64,000 bases of DNA from Nostoc sp. ATCC 43529. Lineage in GTDB: Bacteria; Cyanobacteriota; Cyanobacteriia; Cyanobacteriales; Nostocaceae. The position numbers and the translations under genes are program-made. Each line of letters begins with the position of its first letter. Positions within the stretch are counted from its first letter, which is position 1. Shown here one piece after another: positions 28,925 to 37,168 of this stretch. A model generated the notes under the pieces. It searched no databases. It worked only from the letters and a program-made list of their open reading frames with translations, and was not told the DNA's origin. The stretch is from positions 62,001-126,000 of the forward strand of contig LWTK01000020.1 in NCBI GenBank assembly GCA_003326205.1, written 5' to 3'.

Positions 28925-29494
28925 TTAGATATTTGAAGTCAGAACTACGTTATCAGTTATATCAGAGCCAACTTCCACCGTATCCGCATCTGTAAAGACA
29001 ACCATTCTGATTTTATAAATGGCTGAAGGCATGTAAGACATTCCCAAACCAGCCCAAACCTCTCTTTGTTCTGTAAAAGACAAATTCACAAGTTCAAGGG
29101 TCAATTTATCTATTTCAGAATTCAGCGTTGGAGAGTTGTGCTGATTGAATAAACGATGACTTTGAAAAAATTTGATAATTAGAGACAAAAATTGTAAAGA
29201 TTGCCTGTAATCAGCAAAATTTGCAGCAAATAGAACATATAAATTGAGGTAGATATTAGGGCTTTTTGGTAGGTTTCCGCCATGATGAGGTATCCTTTCA
29301 TAGGCTGCTCCAGAACGAAAAGTATAGTCTTCTTCTACATTGACTAACAAGGTAGTGATGGCATCATTTTGGAAGGAAACGTCTTTTTGATTTCGATCGC
29401 TAACAAATACGACTTCAAAGCCTTGCGCTCCGGTTTTGACTCGGATGTAGGTGTTGAGTTGTTCTTTGAGGAATGAAAGGACATGCTCTATCAT
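28925..29494 (-). CDS. eCIS tail terminator/cap protein (DUF4255, Afp16-like)
   Basis: A 189-residue protein of the Pvc16/DUF4255 family, which caps the distal end of tube and sheath. Seen features: MIEHVLSFLKEQLNTYIR at the start, VFVSDRNQ, a SPNIYLNLYVLFAANF strand-turn region (about 80-95) and EREVWAGLG-type motif (EQREVWAGLGMSYMPSAIYKIRM, about 140-162). A longer frame begins with TTG at 29500; ATG at 29494 is preferred because family members begin MIxxVL. It is the first gene of the main structural block, with almost 800 bases of non-coding DNA upstream, so its promoter is probably there. Confidence 0.9.
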   Translation of the reverse strand: MIEHVLSFLKEQLNTYIRVKTGAQGFEVVFVSDRNQKDVSFQNDAITTLLVNVEEDYTFRSGAAYERIPHHGGNLPKSPNIYLNLYVLFAANFADYRQSLQFLSLIIKFFQSHRLFNQHNSPTLNSEIDKLTLELVNLSFTEQREVWAGLGMSYMPSAIYKIRMVVFTDADTVEVGSDITDNVVLTSNI

Positions 29495-29716
29495 AGGCAA
29501 TAATAATTAATTTTTCCTATTCAAACCAACACATTATTCCTAGAACATGACAATTGTTAGCTACCAAAAACAGTTTTGATAACTAATCAGGAGTTAAAAG
29601 TCTATTTATAAAGTAAATATCAAGTACGCGAGGCAAGAGAGCGGAGGTTTCCTTCACTCACAATTGCCATTGTGTTATGGTTATGCGATGATTTTGCAGT
29701 TTAAGAAGGTAATAAT

Positions 29717-29846
29717 TAAGTAGAAGGACTCAATTAAACTAAAGTTCGTAGTATGGGCTTGAGCCATTAAAACGTCTGTTAAGAGCGATAAATCGCTTAC
29801 TACGAACAAAGCTCCAATCTTACATTTAATTATGTCTACCTACTTA
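29717..29846. repeat. MITE-like element, copy B
   Basis: Terminal TAAGTAG (29717-29723) and CTACTTA (29840-29846), with inner inverted repeats GTTCGTAGTA (29744-29753) and TACTACGAAC (29798-29807). Its right 70 bp (29777-29846) are an exact reverse complement of 48662-48731, and it is a diverged relative of 14560-14700. Confidence 0.7.
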
Positions 29847-29868
29847 CCCGCTGAAGGCTATATTTATC

Positions 29869-29896
29869 GGTGTGTTAAGCTTTGCTATAACACACC
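29869..29896. repeat. GGTGTGTTA/TAACACACC hairpin
   Basis: Nine-base perfect arms (29869-29877 and 29888-29896) around a 10-base loop containing GCTTTGC. A close relative, GGTGCGTTA with a GGCTTTAGCC centre, is at 35299-35328, so this is a dispersed cyanobacterial palindrome. Confidence 0.6.
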
Positions 29897-30285
29897 ATAT
29901 AATTTAAGGTTTACTTTATAAATCAGCTCTAACTTAGCAATGGAAAGAACTCGTATTTTTTTGACTATTTACTACTGAAACAATAGTGCTGAGTATAACA
30001 ACAACATTGTCTGTCAAGTTCAACACAAAATATATCTTTACATTTGATACTTGCTTAAAAATATATTTTGAAATTATTGACGTTTCTGAATTTAGGTATG
30101 AAAATGGTTAAGTGATTTGTGTGATTTAAAAAGTATTATTCTACACGCTTAAAATAGCGTATGTTTACACTAAAAATCATACATATAATCAAAAACCTCA
30201 AATTATTAATCTTAATTGTAGCGATCGCCAACTAAAAACCCAATGACTACATGGGAATCTATTATCTAAAATTGTGGCGTTCAAA

Positions 30286-32241
30286 CTAGATCCATCCTTT
30301 AGTTTCTTCATCATTTAACAATCTTTTCAATTTGAGATATTCCCGTTGTGCAGCTTGCAGGATGTGTTTCATCATCACTGGTTCATCGGTATCGGCTGCG
30401 AGAAAAGCGGCATTCATCGCAATATTGCGGATATTACCGCCAGCAACCTTGAGTTGTCCTAATTTTTCGTAGTCTAAACCTTGGGTGGGTGTTTGAGATG
30501 GGAAAATGCGCTGCCAAATTTCACTACGTGAGGAGGTTTCTGGGAATGGAAAAGCAACCATAAAGCGGATACGGCGCAAAAACGCAGAATCTAAAGCATT
30601 TTTTAAATTTGTGGTTAAAATAGCCAAACCTTGATATACTTCTATACGCTGGAGTAAATAAGATACTTCTACATTTGCATGGCGATCGCGACTATCTTGA
30701 ACTTCTGTACGTTTGCCAAATAGGGCATCTGCTTCATCAAATAGTAAAATTACTCCTCCGGTTTCCGCTGCTGTAAATATGCGCTCCAAATTCTTTTCTG
30801 TTTCACCGATATATTTACTCACTACAGCACTTAAGTCAATGCGGTAAAGATCGAGACGAAATTGATTTGCTAATACCTCTGCTGCCATAGTTTTACCAGT
30901 TCCGCTTTCCCCATGAAATAGGGCGCTAATTCCTAACCCCCGGCTAGCTTTACCAGCAAAACCCCATTCTTGGTAAACTTTCGCCCGTTGTCGCAGCTGA
31001 GTAGCTATATCTGCGAGTACCTGGCGTTGTTGTTCCGGTAACACTAAATCATCCCAAGTGGCGGATGTATCTATGCGTTGGGCTAAACCATCGATATCAG
31101 GGCGGGCTTGATGGCGGCAGAAATCCCATAAGTTGGCATGGGGAGTGTCAGAGGTATGGGGATGTGCCTTTTGAAGTTTGAATTGCAGACAAGCTGCTTG
31201 AATGGTGGCGTTGCTGAGGTTAAATTGAGATACTAACTTGGTAATCTCTCCATTCAATTGGTTGCTTTGGGTGCCAAGATGGGTTGCCCAAATTCCTGCT
31301 TGTTCTTGATAGCTGAGTTGGGGTACATCAAAGGTAATGAGATGATTGTGTTTAACCTGTAGTCGTTGCCCACTAGAAATAATCACAGGTGTTTGCAGAT
31401 GTTCCACAAACTGGGAAACAGTGAAACCAGGTTTTAACTCGTTCGGGAAAATATCATCACACTCAAGTAACAGCAGACTATTATTTAATAACGCTTCCCT
31501 TTCCCAACGTTGTTTGATTTGGTAAATTTCGTTGGGTAATTGGGTAAGTGCCATCGCAGACATGACATGTAAATTGTAGCCAAGGCGAATAGATACAGCT
31601 TTGGCTATGGCATATTTAGCAGTTATTTCCCCACCACATAGTTGCAAGGTAGGAGAAGAGGAGGAAAGCTCAGACCAAATAGCAACTAATTGTTCTACAA
31701 TCTGTTCCTGGGAGGGAGCTAAGGGTATTTGCTCAAGGTGAAGAGGAAGCGGATGGACAAAACCCATTAATTGCTCGTCAAAAGCTGGTTCTCCAACCAG
31801 ATAACTAAGAATTCGTGGATTAATGCGGAGGGGGGCTTGGGTAAGGGTAAAGCCAGTACCAATTTCAATTAATTTCCAGGATTGTAAGGGATTTTGGGAA
31901 GAAAGCACAGACCAACTGGCTTGGGGAAAGGTGGTTAAAGCTAAGGCAAGAGTAGGATAATTTAGTTGCGGATTTCCCTGGAGTTTGGCACATAGTTGGG
32001 CAACGGTGGGGTCAATCTCCAGGGCAGTGCAGAGCAGGATGATATCCCGTTCAAATTCAGTGAGGTAGAAGAGGCGACATAAATTCGCCAAGGCAGATGT
32101 AGGTAATATTGTTTCGGCAGGGAGGGGCTGTGGGGCTTTATTTTCGAGCTTATTTTCTAGATATTGACGAATATAGCCAGTAGCTTGAATTAGTGTAGCA
32201 AGGTTTTCTTGATGCCAATGGGATATGGGGGATGTTTTCAT
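30286..32241 (-). CDS. eCIS-associated AAA+ ATPase (Afp15-like)
   Basis: A 651-residue protein with a long N-terminal winged-helix-like region (about 1-380) and one C-terminal AAA+ module. Walker A is FHGESGTGKT (about 440-449) and Walker B is VILLFDEADALFG (about 498-510). Sensor 1 is in AILTTNLK and arginine fingers are in FLRRIRF. In Afp/PVC loci this ATPase is required for particle assembly and is not part of the finished particle. It lies upstream of the structural genes on the same strand, separated by almost 800 bases, so it is probably transcribed separately. Confidence 0.92.
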   Translation of the reverse strand: MKTSPISHWHQENLATLIQATGYIRQYLENKLENKAPQPLPAETILPTSALANLCRLFYLTEFERDIILLCTALEIDPTVAQLCAKLQGNPQLNYPTLALALTTFPQASWSVLSSQNPLQSWKLIEIGTGFTLTQAPLRINPRILSYLVGEPAFDEQLMGFVHPLPLHLEQIPLAPSQEQIVEQLVAIWSELSSSSPTLQLCGGEITAKYAIAKAVSIRLGYNLHVMSAMALTQLPNEIYQIKQRWEREALLNNSLLLLECDDIFPNELKPGFTVSQFVEHLQTPVIISSGQRLQVKHNHLITFDVPQLSYQEQAGIWATHLGTQSNQLNGEITKLVSQFNLSNATIQAACLQFKLQKAHPHTSDTPHANLWDFCRHQARPDIDGLAQRIDTSATWDDLVLPEQQRQVLADIATQLRQRAKVYQEWGFAGKASRGLGISALFHGESGTGKTMAAEVLANQFRLDLYRIDLSAVVSKYIGETEKNLERIFTAAETGGVILLFDEADALFGKRTEVQDSRDRHANVEVSYLLQRIEVYQGLAILTTNLKNALDSAFLRRIRFMVAFPFPETSSRSEIWQRIFPSQTPTQGLDYEKLGQLKVAGGNIRNIAMNAAFLAADTDEPVMMKHILQAAQREYLKLKRLLNDEETKGWI

Positions 32242-32866
32242 AAGGCTAGAGCAACGACCCTGTAATATATGTTCGGATAATCGCCTATGATAAAGCCAGT
32301 GCCACCCAGTTCACAGGGCTGACACGGAGACGGGGAGACGCGGTGACGCGGGGATATATGATTGATGCAAATTCCAAAATCATCCCGCAATTATGCAACG
32401 CCAAAGATTTAATTGGATATTTTTAATTTGTCAGTCCCTTAGTTATCAATTAACCACACTGTATAAATCATTGTTGGGACTGAAACTTGCATATTACTAA
32501 TTTTGCGATCGCTACCTCAAGCCTATACAACTAGCCCTTTTAACGTAGGTAAAATTTTATGAAAACAATTTCTCTTATCTCTGTGTTCTCTGCGGCTCTG
32601 CGGTTAAATCAAATACCTTTATAACGCTCCATAACCAGAGTAGAGACGTTATATTGCAACGTCTCTTAGCCCTTTTAACGTAGGTAAAATTTTATGAAAA
32701 CAATTTCTCTTATCTCTGTGTTCTCTGCGGCTCTGCGGTTAAATCAAATACCTTTATAACGCTCCATAACCAGAGTAGAGACGTTATATTGCAACGTCTC
32801 TACAACGTCTCTACAAGGATTTTGATATCATGCTTTCAAGCCCTGAAAAAGCTAATCCTAGCTGAT
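32242..32866. other. Intergenic region with tandem duplication
   Basis: 625 bases between the ATPase start and the end of the sucrose-phosphate synthase gene. It contains GACGCGG-type low-complexity sequence (near 32322-32352), a CATCCCGCAATTATGCAACG repeat and the 135-bp duplication listed separately. No gene is seen. Confidence 0.6.
32532..32801. repeat. Exact tandem duplication, two 135-bp units
   Basis: Units 32532-32666 and 32667-32801 read the same from TAGCCCTTTTAACG to GCAACGTCTCT. Each contains GAGACGTT...AACGTCTC, a hairpin common in cyanobacterial genomes, and a CTCTGCGG-type repeat. A further partial ACAACGTCTCT follows at 32802. The identity implies a recent event. The block lies just after the stop-side of the sucrose-phosphate synthase gene. 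Confidence 0.9.
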
Positions 32867-34399
32867 TTAAACGCTAGGTGTACTTAGTAACCTTTGGTTA
32901 GATCCAAAATACAAGTCACTCAATTCTTTTAATGAAACATCGGTCTGCGATTCTGGATTAAGGAAGTAGGGATGGATGGGAAGGAGTTCACCACGAGGGC
33001 GGGTGTCTGGCGAAGACACAATCTGCTCAAGCAAAGCCAGATAGTTTTCAGCAGTAGATTCCCACGTGTACTTTTTCAAAACCCTTTGCTGACCAGCTTG
33101 GGCAAAATACTCCCACTCGTTGGCATCACATAACAACCGTTCCAAGCCCCGCGCAATATCAGCAGGATCTTCTGGGTCAACGAGTACGCCATATTCTTTA
33201 TTTCCCTGCTGGAAGCTTTCGCTAGGGCCGCCGTTTTTGGTTGCTACCACTGGCAAACCTGCCACTGCTGCTTCTAAGGGAGCAAGTCCAAAGGGTTCAT
33301 AGAGTGCAGTCAGCGCGAATACCGAGCGGCGTTTAACCATAAATCGATATGCTGCTGCTAGTGATTCTTGAGACTGATCTGGCAAACCAAATGCACTGAT
33401 TTTTCCCCACAGGTCGTTTTCTTTGACTACCTCCCGAATGGGGGCTAATACTTCTTCGGTCATGTCGTCGCTAGCCGCCTCTCGTAAAGGATCGTCCAGT
33501 CCCCCTGTGAGTAACATCAAGTTAGCTCGTTCTTGGAGTGTTGGACTCATAGCGAAGGCTTGCACCAGGCCTAATATATTTTTTTTCAGTTCTAATCGAC
33601 TGGATGCGACAATCGCTGGCAAATCTCGACGTGAATCGGCAATATCTCGCGCCAATCGTTCCTGAATGAATTCTTGGGTAGCCTCCTCATTTTCAGAACG
33701 CGCTTTTGCACCGAAAATCGAAAAATCTGCTCCTGGTGGAATCACTGCAAAGCGATCGTCGTTGTCTACATCCACTGCACCACGATAGACTCCATGAGAG
33801 TACTGTTCAAAGCGTTCCTGTCGCGTACTGGTAATATTGATAGCCGAGCGATTCATACTCAAGCGTTCGGCTAAGATGCGATATTTGAAGTGGAATTGCT
33901 CGTTTATTTCTGTGAGATTCTCCGGGGTGACCTCTAGTTTGTCCATCTTTTGAGCGCCGAGAGAATGAGCAGTAAAGGTAAAAGGTATGCCTGCCTCTTC
34001 CTCAATTAAAACACCACACAGTCCTCCATCACCGTAGTGGGCAGTCATGGCATCGGGTAAGCCACCCTCTTGTTGATAGAATTGCAGGATGTTGGGTATC
34101 CAATCTTTAATTAGATGAGACCACAATAACTCCTTAGGCAAAAATTCTTTTGGGCCGGCTGGTAACCTGATAATGCGGACGTTATCGACCCCTGGATAGG
34201 TATCAATTACTTCAGCAAACTCTGGCCACTCCGGGTCAATGATTTGACGGGTGAGAATATCAACTTTGTGTCCCTGCTGAGCTATGGCAATAGCGACTTG
34301 CTTAACGTAAATCAGCTGACCCCCGAAATCTGGGTGTTTCGTTATGTGACTATTGCCAGAATCAAAATTGCCTTGAGGGTTGAGAAATCCAATATGCAT
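32867..34399 (-). CDS. sps: Sucrose-phosphate synthase (GT4 family)
   Basis: A 510-residue glycosyltransferase that should make sucrose-6-phosphate from UDP-glucose (or ADP-glucose) and fructose-6-phosphate. The start HIGFLNPQGNFD, then HPDFGGQLIYVKQ, PEWPEFAEVIDTYPG, MTAHYGDGGLCGVLI, FTFTAHSLGAQKM, ERFEQYSHGVYRGAVDVD and IPPGADFSIF closely follow bacterial SPS enzymes. In the C-terminal domain the E-X7-E motif is present as EPFGLAPLEA (near residue 385). The frame opens with TTG at 34447, but ATG at 34399 is preferred because AGGAAG lies seven bases upstream and family members start here. Sucrose serves as a compatible solute and as carbon carrier to heterocysts. No separate phosphatase domain is seen, so a phosphatase elsewhere would be needed. 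Confidence 0.9.
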   Translation of the reverse strand: MHIGFLNPQGNFDSGNSHITKHPDFGGQLIYVKQVAIAIAQQGHKVDILTRQIIDPEWPEFAEVIDTYPGVDNVRIIRLPAGPKEFLPKELLWSHLIKDWIPNILQFYQQEGGLPDAMTAHYGDGGLCGVLIEEEAGIPFTFTAHSLGAQKMDKLEVTPENLTEINEQFHFKYRILAERLSMNRSAINITSTRQERFEQYSHGVYRGAVDVDNDDRFAVIPPGADFSIFGAKARSENEEATQEFIQERLARDIADSRRDLPAIVASSRLELKKNILGLVQAFAMSPTLQERANLMLLTGGLDDPLREAASDDMTEEVLAPIREVVKENDLWGKISAFGLPDQSQESLAAAYRFMVKRRSVFALTALYEPFGLAPLEAAVAGLPVVATKNGGPSESFQQGNKEYGVLVDPEDPADIARGLERLLCDANEWEYFAQAGQQRVLKKYTWESTAENYLALLEQIVSSPDTRPRGELLPIHPYFLNPESQTDVSLKELSDLYFGSNQRLLSTPSV

Positions 34400-34843
34400 C
34401 GCCCACTTCCTAACTACAGGTTGATTTCTACTAGAGATTTTTGCCAAAGATGGCAGCAGAACACCTTAGTGAGCTTGTTAAAACTCCCAAGACTGAAAAA
34501 TACAAGCAGCCAGGTTGTACATCAATTCGGATCGAGAATTAAGCCAAAGGGTTTTTATTGGTTCCCTTCAACTTAGACCCAACCAATTCGCACATTTTCC
34601 TAATGTTTAAGTTAATCGCTACTGTACCTCCCGTACATATACCGGATGGCATAAATCGCATGGAGATCGCTAACTCATACCATTTTGGATTTTGATTGAA
34701 AATCTCTTTCTATATCTTCTTTTTTCAAATTGGTATCAGGACGCATTGTCAGGAAAATTTGAGATTTATTGAAGTCCTTGAACGTAATCACCAGACAATC
34801 GCTTGTATATATACAATAAAGTGTTTGTAAAAATCTCAAAATT
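34400..34843. other. Intergenic region, no clear feature
   Basis: Upstream of the sucrose-phosphate synthase start. It is AT-rich, with no repeat family or clear regulatory box that I can support. Short open frames exist but look like chance. Confidence 0.5.
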
Positions 34844-35038
34844 ATGCTTAACAGAGTCTTCAAAGATGTCATTCAATTTTTAGGACTAATGTGTTTATTA
34901 GGAATTGGAACATTTGGTTTCTACATAGCAATGGCAGCCTATCAATTATGTCAACTTGAAAGGGATTGTCCCCTATACCGATTTCAGGAACCACATATCT
35001 CAAGGACTAGCAAAATTACCACAAACAACACAGAATAA
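34844..35038 (+). CDS. Possible small single-pass membrane protein
   Basis: A 64-residue open frame beginning MLNRVFKDVIQFLG with one hydrophobic segment (about 11-33), then two cysteines (about 36 and 41) and a polar tail. I do not recognise a family. There is no clear ribosome binding site, and another open frame of similar length overlaps its start on the opposite strand, so it could be a chance ORF. Confidence 0.3.
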   Translation: MLNRVFKDVIQFLGLMCLLGIGTFGFYIAMAAYQLCQLERDCPLYRFQEPHISRTSKITTNNTE

Positions 35039-35298
35039 ACTGATAAAAAAGCAAGCTTTTTATAAAGTTAACTAACAGAATTTTTGAGAGGGAACAGGCA
35101 ATACACTTCGGTTAAGATCCTCCACCAACAGGTTCATGAGTTAGCAGCACTGTTGAATCAAAGACCATTTATAAAGTAAATCTTAAGTAGTGGCGTGACA
35201 AGGCTAAAATGTTGCAATAGATTAGCGCTAAAAACATTGAATTTAAAAGTTCAAAGCCCATTCCCTAATCCACTATTTTAGCCTTGCCAGTCCAGTAG

Positions 35299-35328
35299 GG
35301 TGCGTTACGGCTTTAGCCATAACGCACC
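35299..35328. repeat. GGTGCGTTA/TAACGCACC palindrome
   Basis: Arms of 14 bases with one mismatch around a short centre. It is the same family as 29869-29896. Confidence 0.65.
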
Positions 35329-35425
35329 GTCTTGTGACGATGAGTGCTTTGTTTATCAACAAAGGCTCCAGGGCAGAAGGCTTGTAAATGAACTAAATAT
35401 CAGAAATCAGACGGAATTACTATAT

Positions 35426-35439
35426 GTAATTAAAATTAC
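35426..35439 (+). promoter_or_regulatory. Candidate NtcA-type site (GTA-N8-TAC)
   Basis: GTAATTAAAATTAC forms GTA, eight bases, TAC, inside the longer dyad ATGTAATT-AA-AATTACAT (35424-35441). NtcA is the cyanobacterial global nitrogen regulator and binds this consensus. A weak -10-like TATTCA lies about 24 bases downstream, close to the usual spacing. The site is about 135 bases before the DUF3131 start. Confidence 0.4.
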
Positions 35440-35573
35440 ATTTATTTATGTAAGCATCACGGTATTCATTCGGATATGGAAAATTAAGTTAATCAGATTT
35501 CAAATTTGGGAACAATAAAGTCTGGTGAGATTACGCAAGCGTCTGTAATTCATAAAATGAGGCTTTAACCCCT

Positions 35574-37064
35574 ATGAGTTCTGATTTTCAACCCCCGCCT
35601 AAAAGCTTGTCCATCCTGGCTTCCGTTGGAGGAGTGGTGACTGCTGTCGTCGCGATCGCTGGTTTTAATTTTTGGTCAAAACAAATTTCTCCAACTTCTG
35701 TTGAAAAACTTGAAATATCAACATCCCAAACTGCTTCACAAGTAAAGGAACCCGTACACACTCCTTTTACTGCTCAAGAAGCTGAAACAATTGCCAAGCT
35801 TGATGCTACATCTGTAGTTTTACCAGGTGAACCCATTCCTCCCAATCAATTAACAATAGCCATTACTCCTTATGTTGCTCCTGGTGCGGGATCGTTAACA
35901 AAAGAGGAAATGGCAACTGCTCATCAGGCTTGGTCATACTTCCAACGTAACTGGAATGACGAAACTGGCTTGGTTAATTCCGTCGATGGCTTTGCCTCCG
36001 TGACTATGTGGGATCAGGCAGCAGCGATCGCCGCCTTAGTCAGCGCTAGAGAACTCAATATCGTGCCTGCGGCTGAATTTGATGCCAAAATGACCAAAAT
36101 GTTGAAAACACTAGCATCTCTGCCCTTATACAAAGAAGAACTACCCAACAAAGTCTACAATGCAAAAACCCTCATACCCGTTAATTATGGCGAACTAGAA
36201 AAACGAGAAGAAATTGGTTGGTCTGCCATTGATTTGGGGCGGATGGCAATCTGGCTGAAGATTGTTGGTGCAAAGTATCCCGAAATGCGATCGCTTTCCA
36301 AGGACGTTTGGAAACATTGGCAAGTCAAGCGCCTCACCAAAAATGGGCGAATGTACGGTACTAGCGTCATCAAAGGTAGAGAACAGTACAACCAAGAAGG
36401 TCGCTTGGGCTACGAGAACTATGCTGCCTATGGTCTGAATCTTTGGGGCTTGGATGTTAATAAAGCCTTAGATTATCAGTCCCATACTGCCTTCGTAAAT
36501 CTTTACGGACAAGGAATTCCTTACGACCGACGTGACTATAAAAAATCTGAAGCTAATAACTATGTTTTAAGCGAACCCTATATATTAGATGGTATTGAAA
36601 CTGGGTTTCAAGCTTTACCCAAAGCCTACGCCGATAGAATTTTAGCTGCTCAAGAATCTCGCTATCAAGCGACAAAACAATTAACTGCCGTCACCGAAGA
36701 CAACTTAGATCGTCCTCCTTACTTTGTTTACAGCAGTTTGTTTGTTAACGGACAACCTTGGGCTACCATCACAGACACTCGCCAACAGCGTAATGATTTG
36801 CGCTTTTTAAGCGCTAAAGCATCAGTAGGCTGGCATATACTTTATAACACTGCTTACACACGCCGGTTATTTGATTTTGTCCAAGCTAACCTCAAGTCAA
36901 AAGATGGTTGGTATAACGGTTTTTATGAATCTCTACGTCAGCCGAATAAAACTCTGACAGCCAATAATAATGGCGTAATTTTAGAAAGTCTACTGTACAA
37001 AAAAGTCGGACAACCGCTTACTGTTTGGGCAGGAGTTAAGAGAAGTAGCAAGTTGTCAAAGTAG
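35574..37064 (+). CDS. DUF3131 domain protein with N-terminal membrane anchor
   Basis: A 496-residue protein with a hydrophobic segment (about 13-33), a Ser/Thr-rich linker and a DUF3131 domain from about 120 to 480. Recognisable segments are HQAWSYFQRNWNDETGLVNS, FASVTMWDQAAAIAAL and GWSAIDLGRMAIWLKI. The fold of such proteins is an alpha/alpha barrel related to glucan-active enzymes; the substrate is unknown. It is probably anchored in the plasma membrane with the domain in the periplasm. It is a single gene, with the candidate NtcA site upstream. Confidence 0.82.
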   Translation: MSSDFQPPPKSLSILASVGGVVTAVVAIAGFNFWSKQISPTSVEKLEISTSQTASQVKEPVHTPFTAQEAETIAKLDATSVVLPGEPIPPNQLTIAITPYVAPGAGSLTKEEMATAHQAWSYFQRNWNDETGLVNSVDGFASVTMWDQAAAIAALVSARELNIVPAAEFDAKMTKMLKTLASLPLYKEELPNKVYNAKTLIPVNYGELEKREEIGWSAIDLGRMAIWLKIVGAKYPEMRSLSKDVWKHWQVKRLTKNGRMYGTSVIKGREQYNQEGRLGYENYAAYGLNLWGLDVNKALDYQSHTAFVNLYGQGIPYDRRDYKKSEANNYVLSEPYILDGIETGFQALPKAYADRILAAQESRYQATKQLTAVTEDNLDRPPYFVYSSLFVNGQPWATITDTRQQRNDLRFLSAKASVGWHILYNTAYTRRLFDFVQANLKSKDGWYNGFYESLRQPNKTLTANNNGVILESLLYKKVGQPLTVWAGVKRSSKLSK

Positions 37065-37168
37065 GGATTGCAAAATGGTGGTAGGAGTTTGGCAGACACT
37101 GTTGGCTGGGCCAAACTCCATCCGAATAACAAGCAGCTAGATTTGACCAAATAATTATGAATTATGAA

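Larger units (their letters stand above)
29605..29922. repeat. Composite inverted-repeat element with TTTATAAAGTAAA ends
   Basis: TTTATAAAGTAAA (29605-29617) and its perfect reverse complement (29910-29922) bound 318 bp. Nested inside are the MITE copy B (29717-29846) and a GGTGTGTTA hairpin (29869-29896). A solo copy of the 13-mer occurs at 35168-35180. Confidence 0.55.
29495..30285. other. Long non-coding region between eCIS ATPase and structural operon
   Basis: 791 bases without a gene. The part nearest the cap gene (29605-29922) is a nest of repeat elements. The rest (29923-30285) is AT-rich with one HIP1-like site near 30221 and is a reasonable place for the structural-operon promoter, though no box could be assigned with confidence. 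Confidence 0.6.
35039..35573. other. Upstream region of the DUF3131 gene
   Basis: 535 bases without a convincing gene. It holds a solo TTTATAAAGTAAA (35168-35180), the GGTGCGTTA palindrome (35299-35328) and the GTA-N8-TAC dyad (35426-35439). Confidence 0.5.

Noticed and set aside
10021..32241. Prophage or type VI secretion locus
   Set aside because: There is no capsid, portal, integrase or TssJLM membrane complex; the gene set (DUF4255, DUF5908, LysM adaptor, DUF4157, CIS-type tape measure) fits eCIS instead.
34675..34872. 65-residue minus-strand frame antisense to the 34844 ORF
   Set aside because: No ribosome binding site or recognisable family, and it conflicts with the opposite-strand ORF.
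35300..35518. 72-residue plus-strand frame upstream of the DUF3131 gene
   Set aside because: It begins inside a dispersed palindrome and covers the candidate NtcA site, so it is probably not coding.
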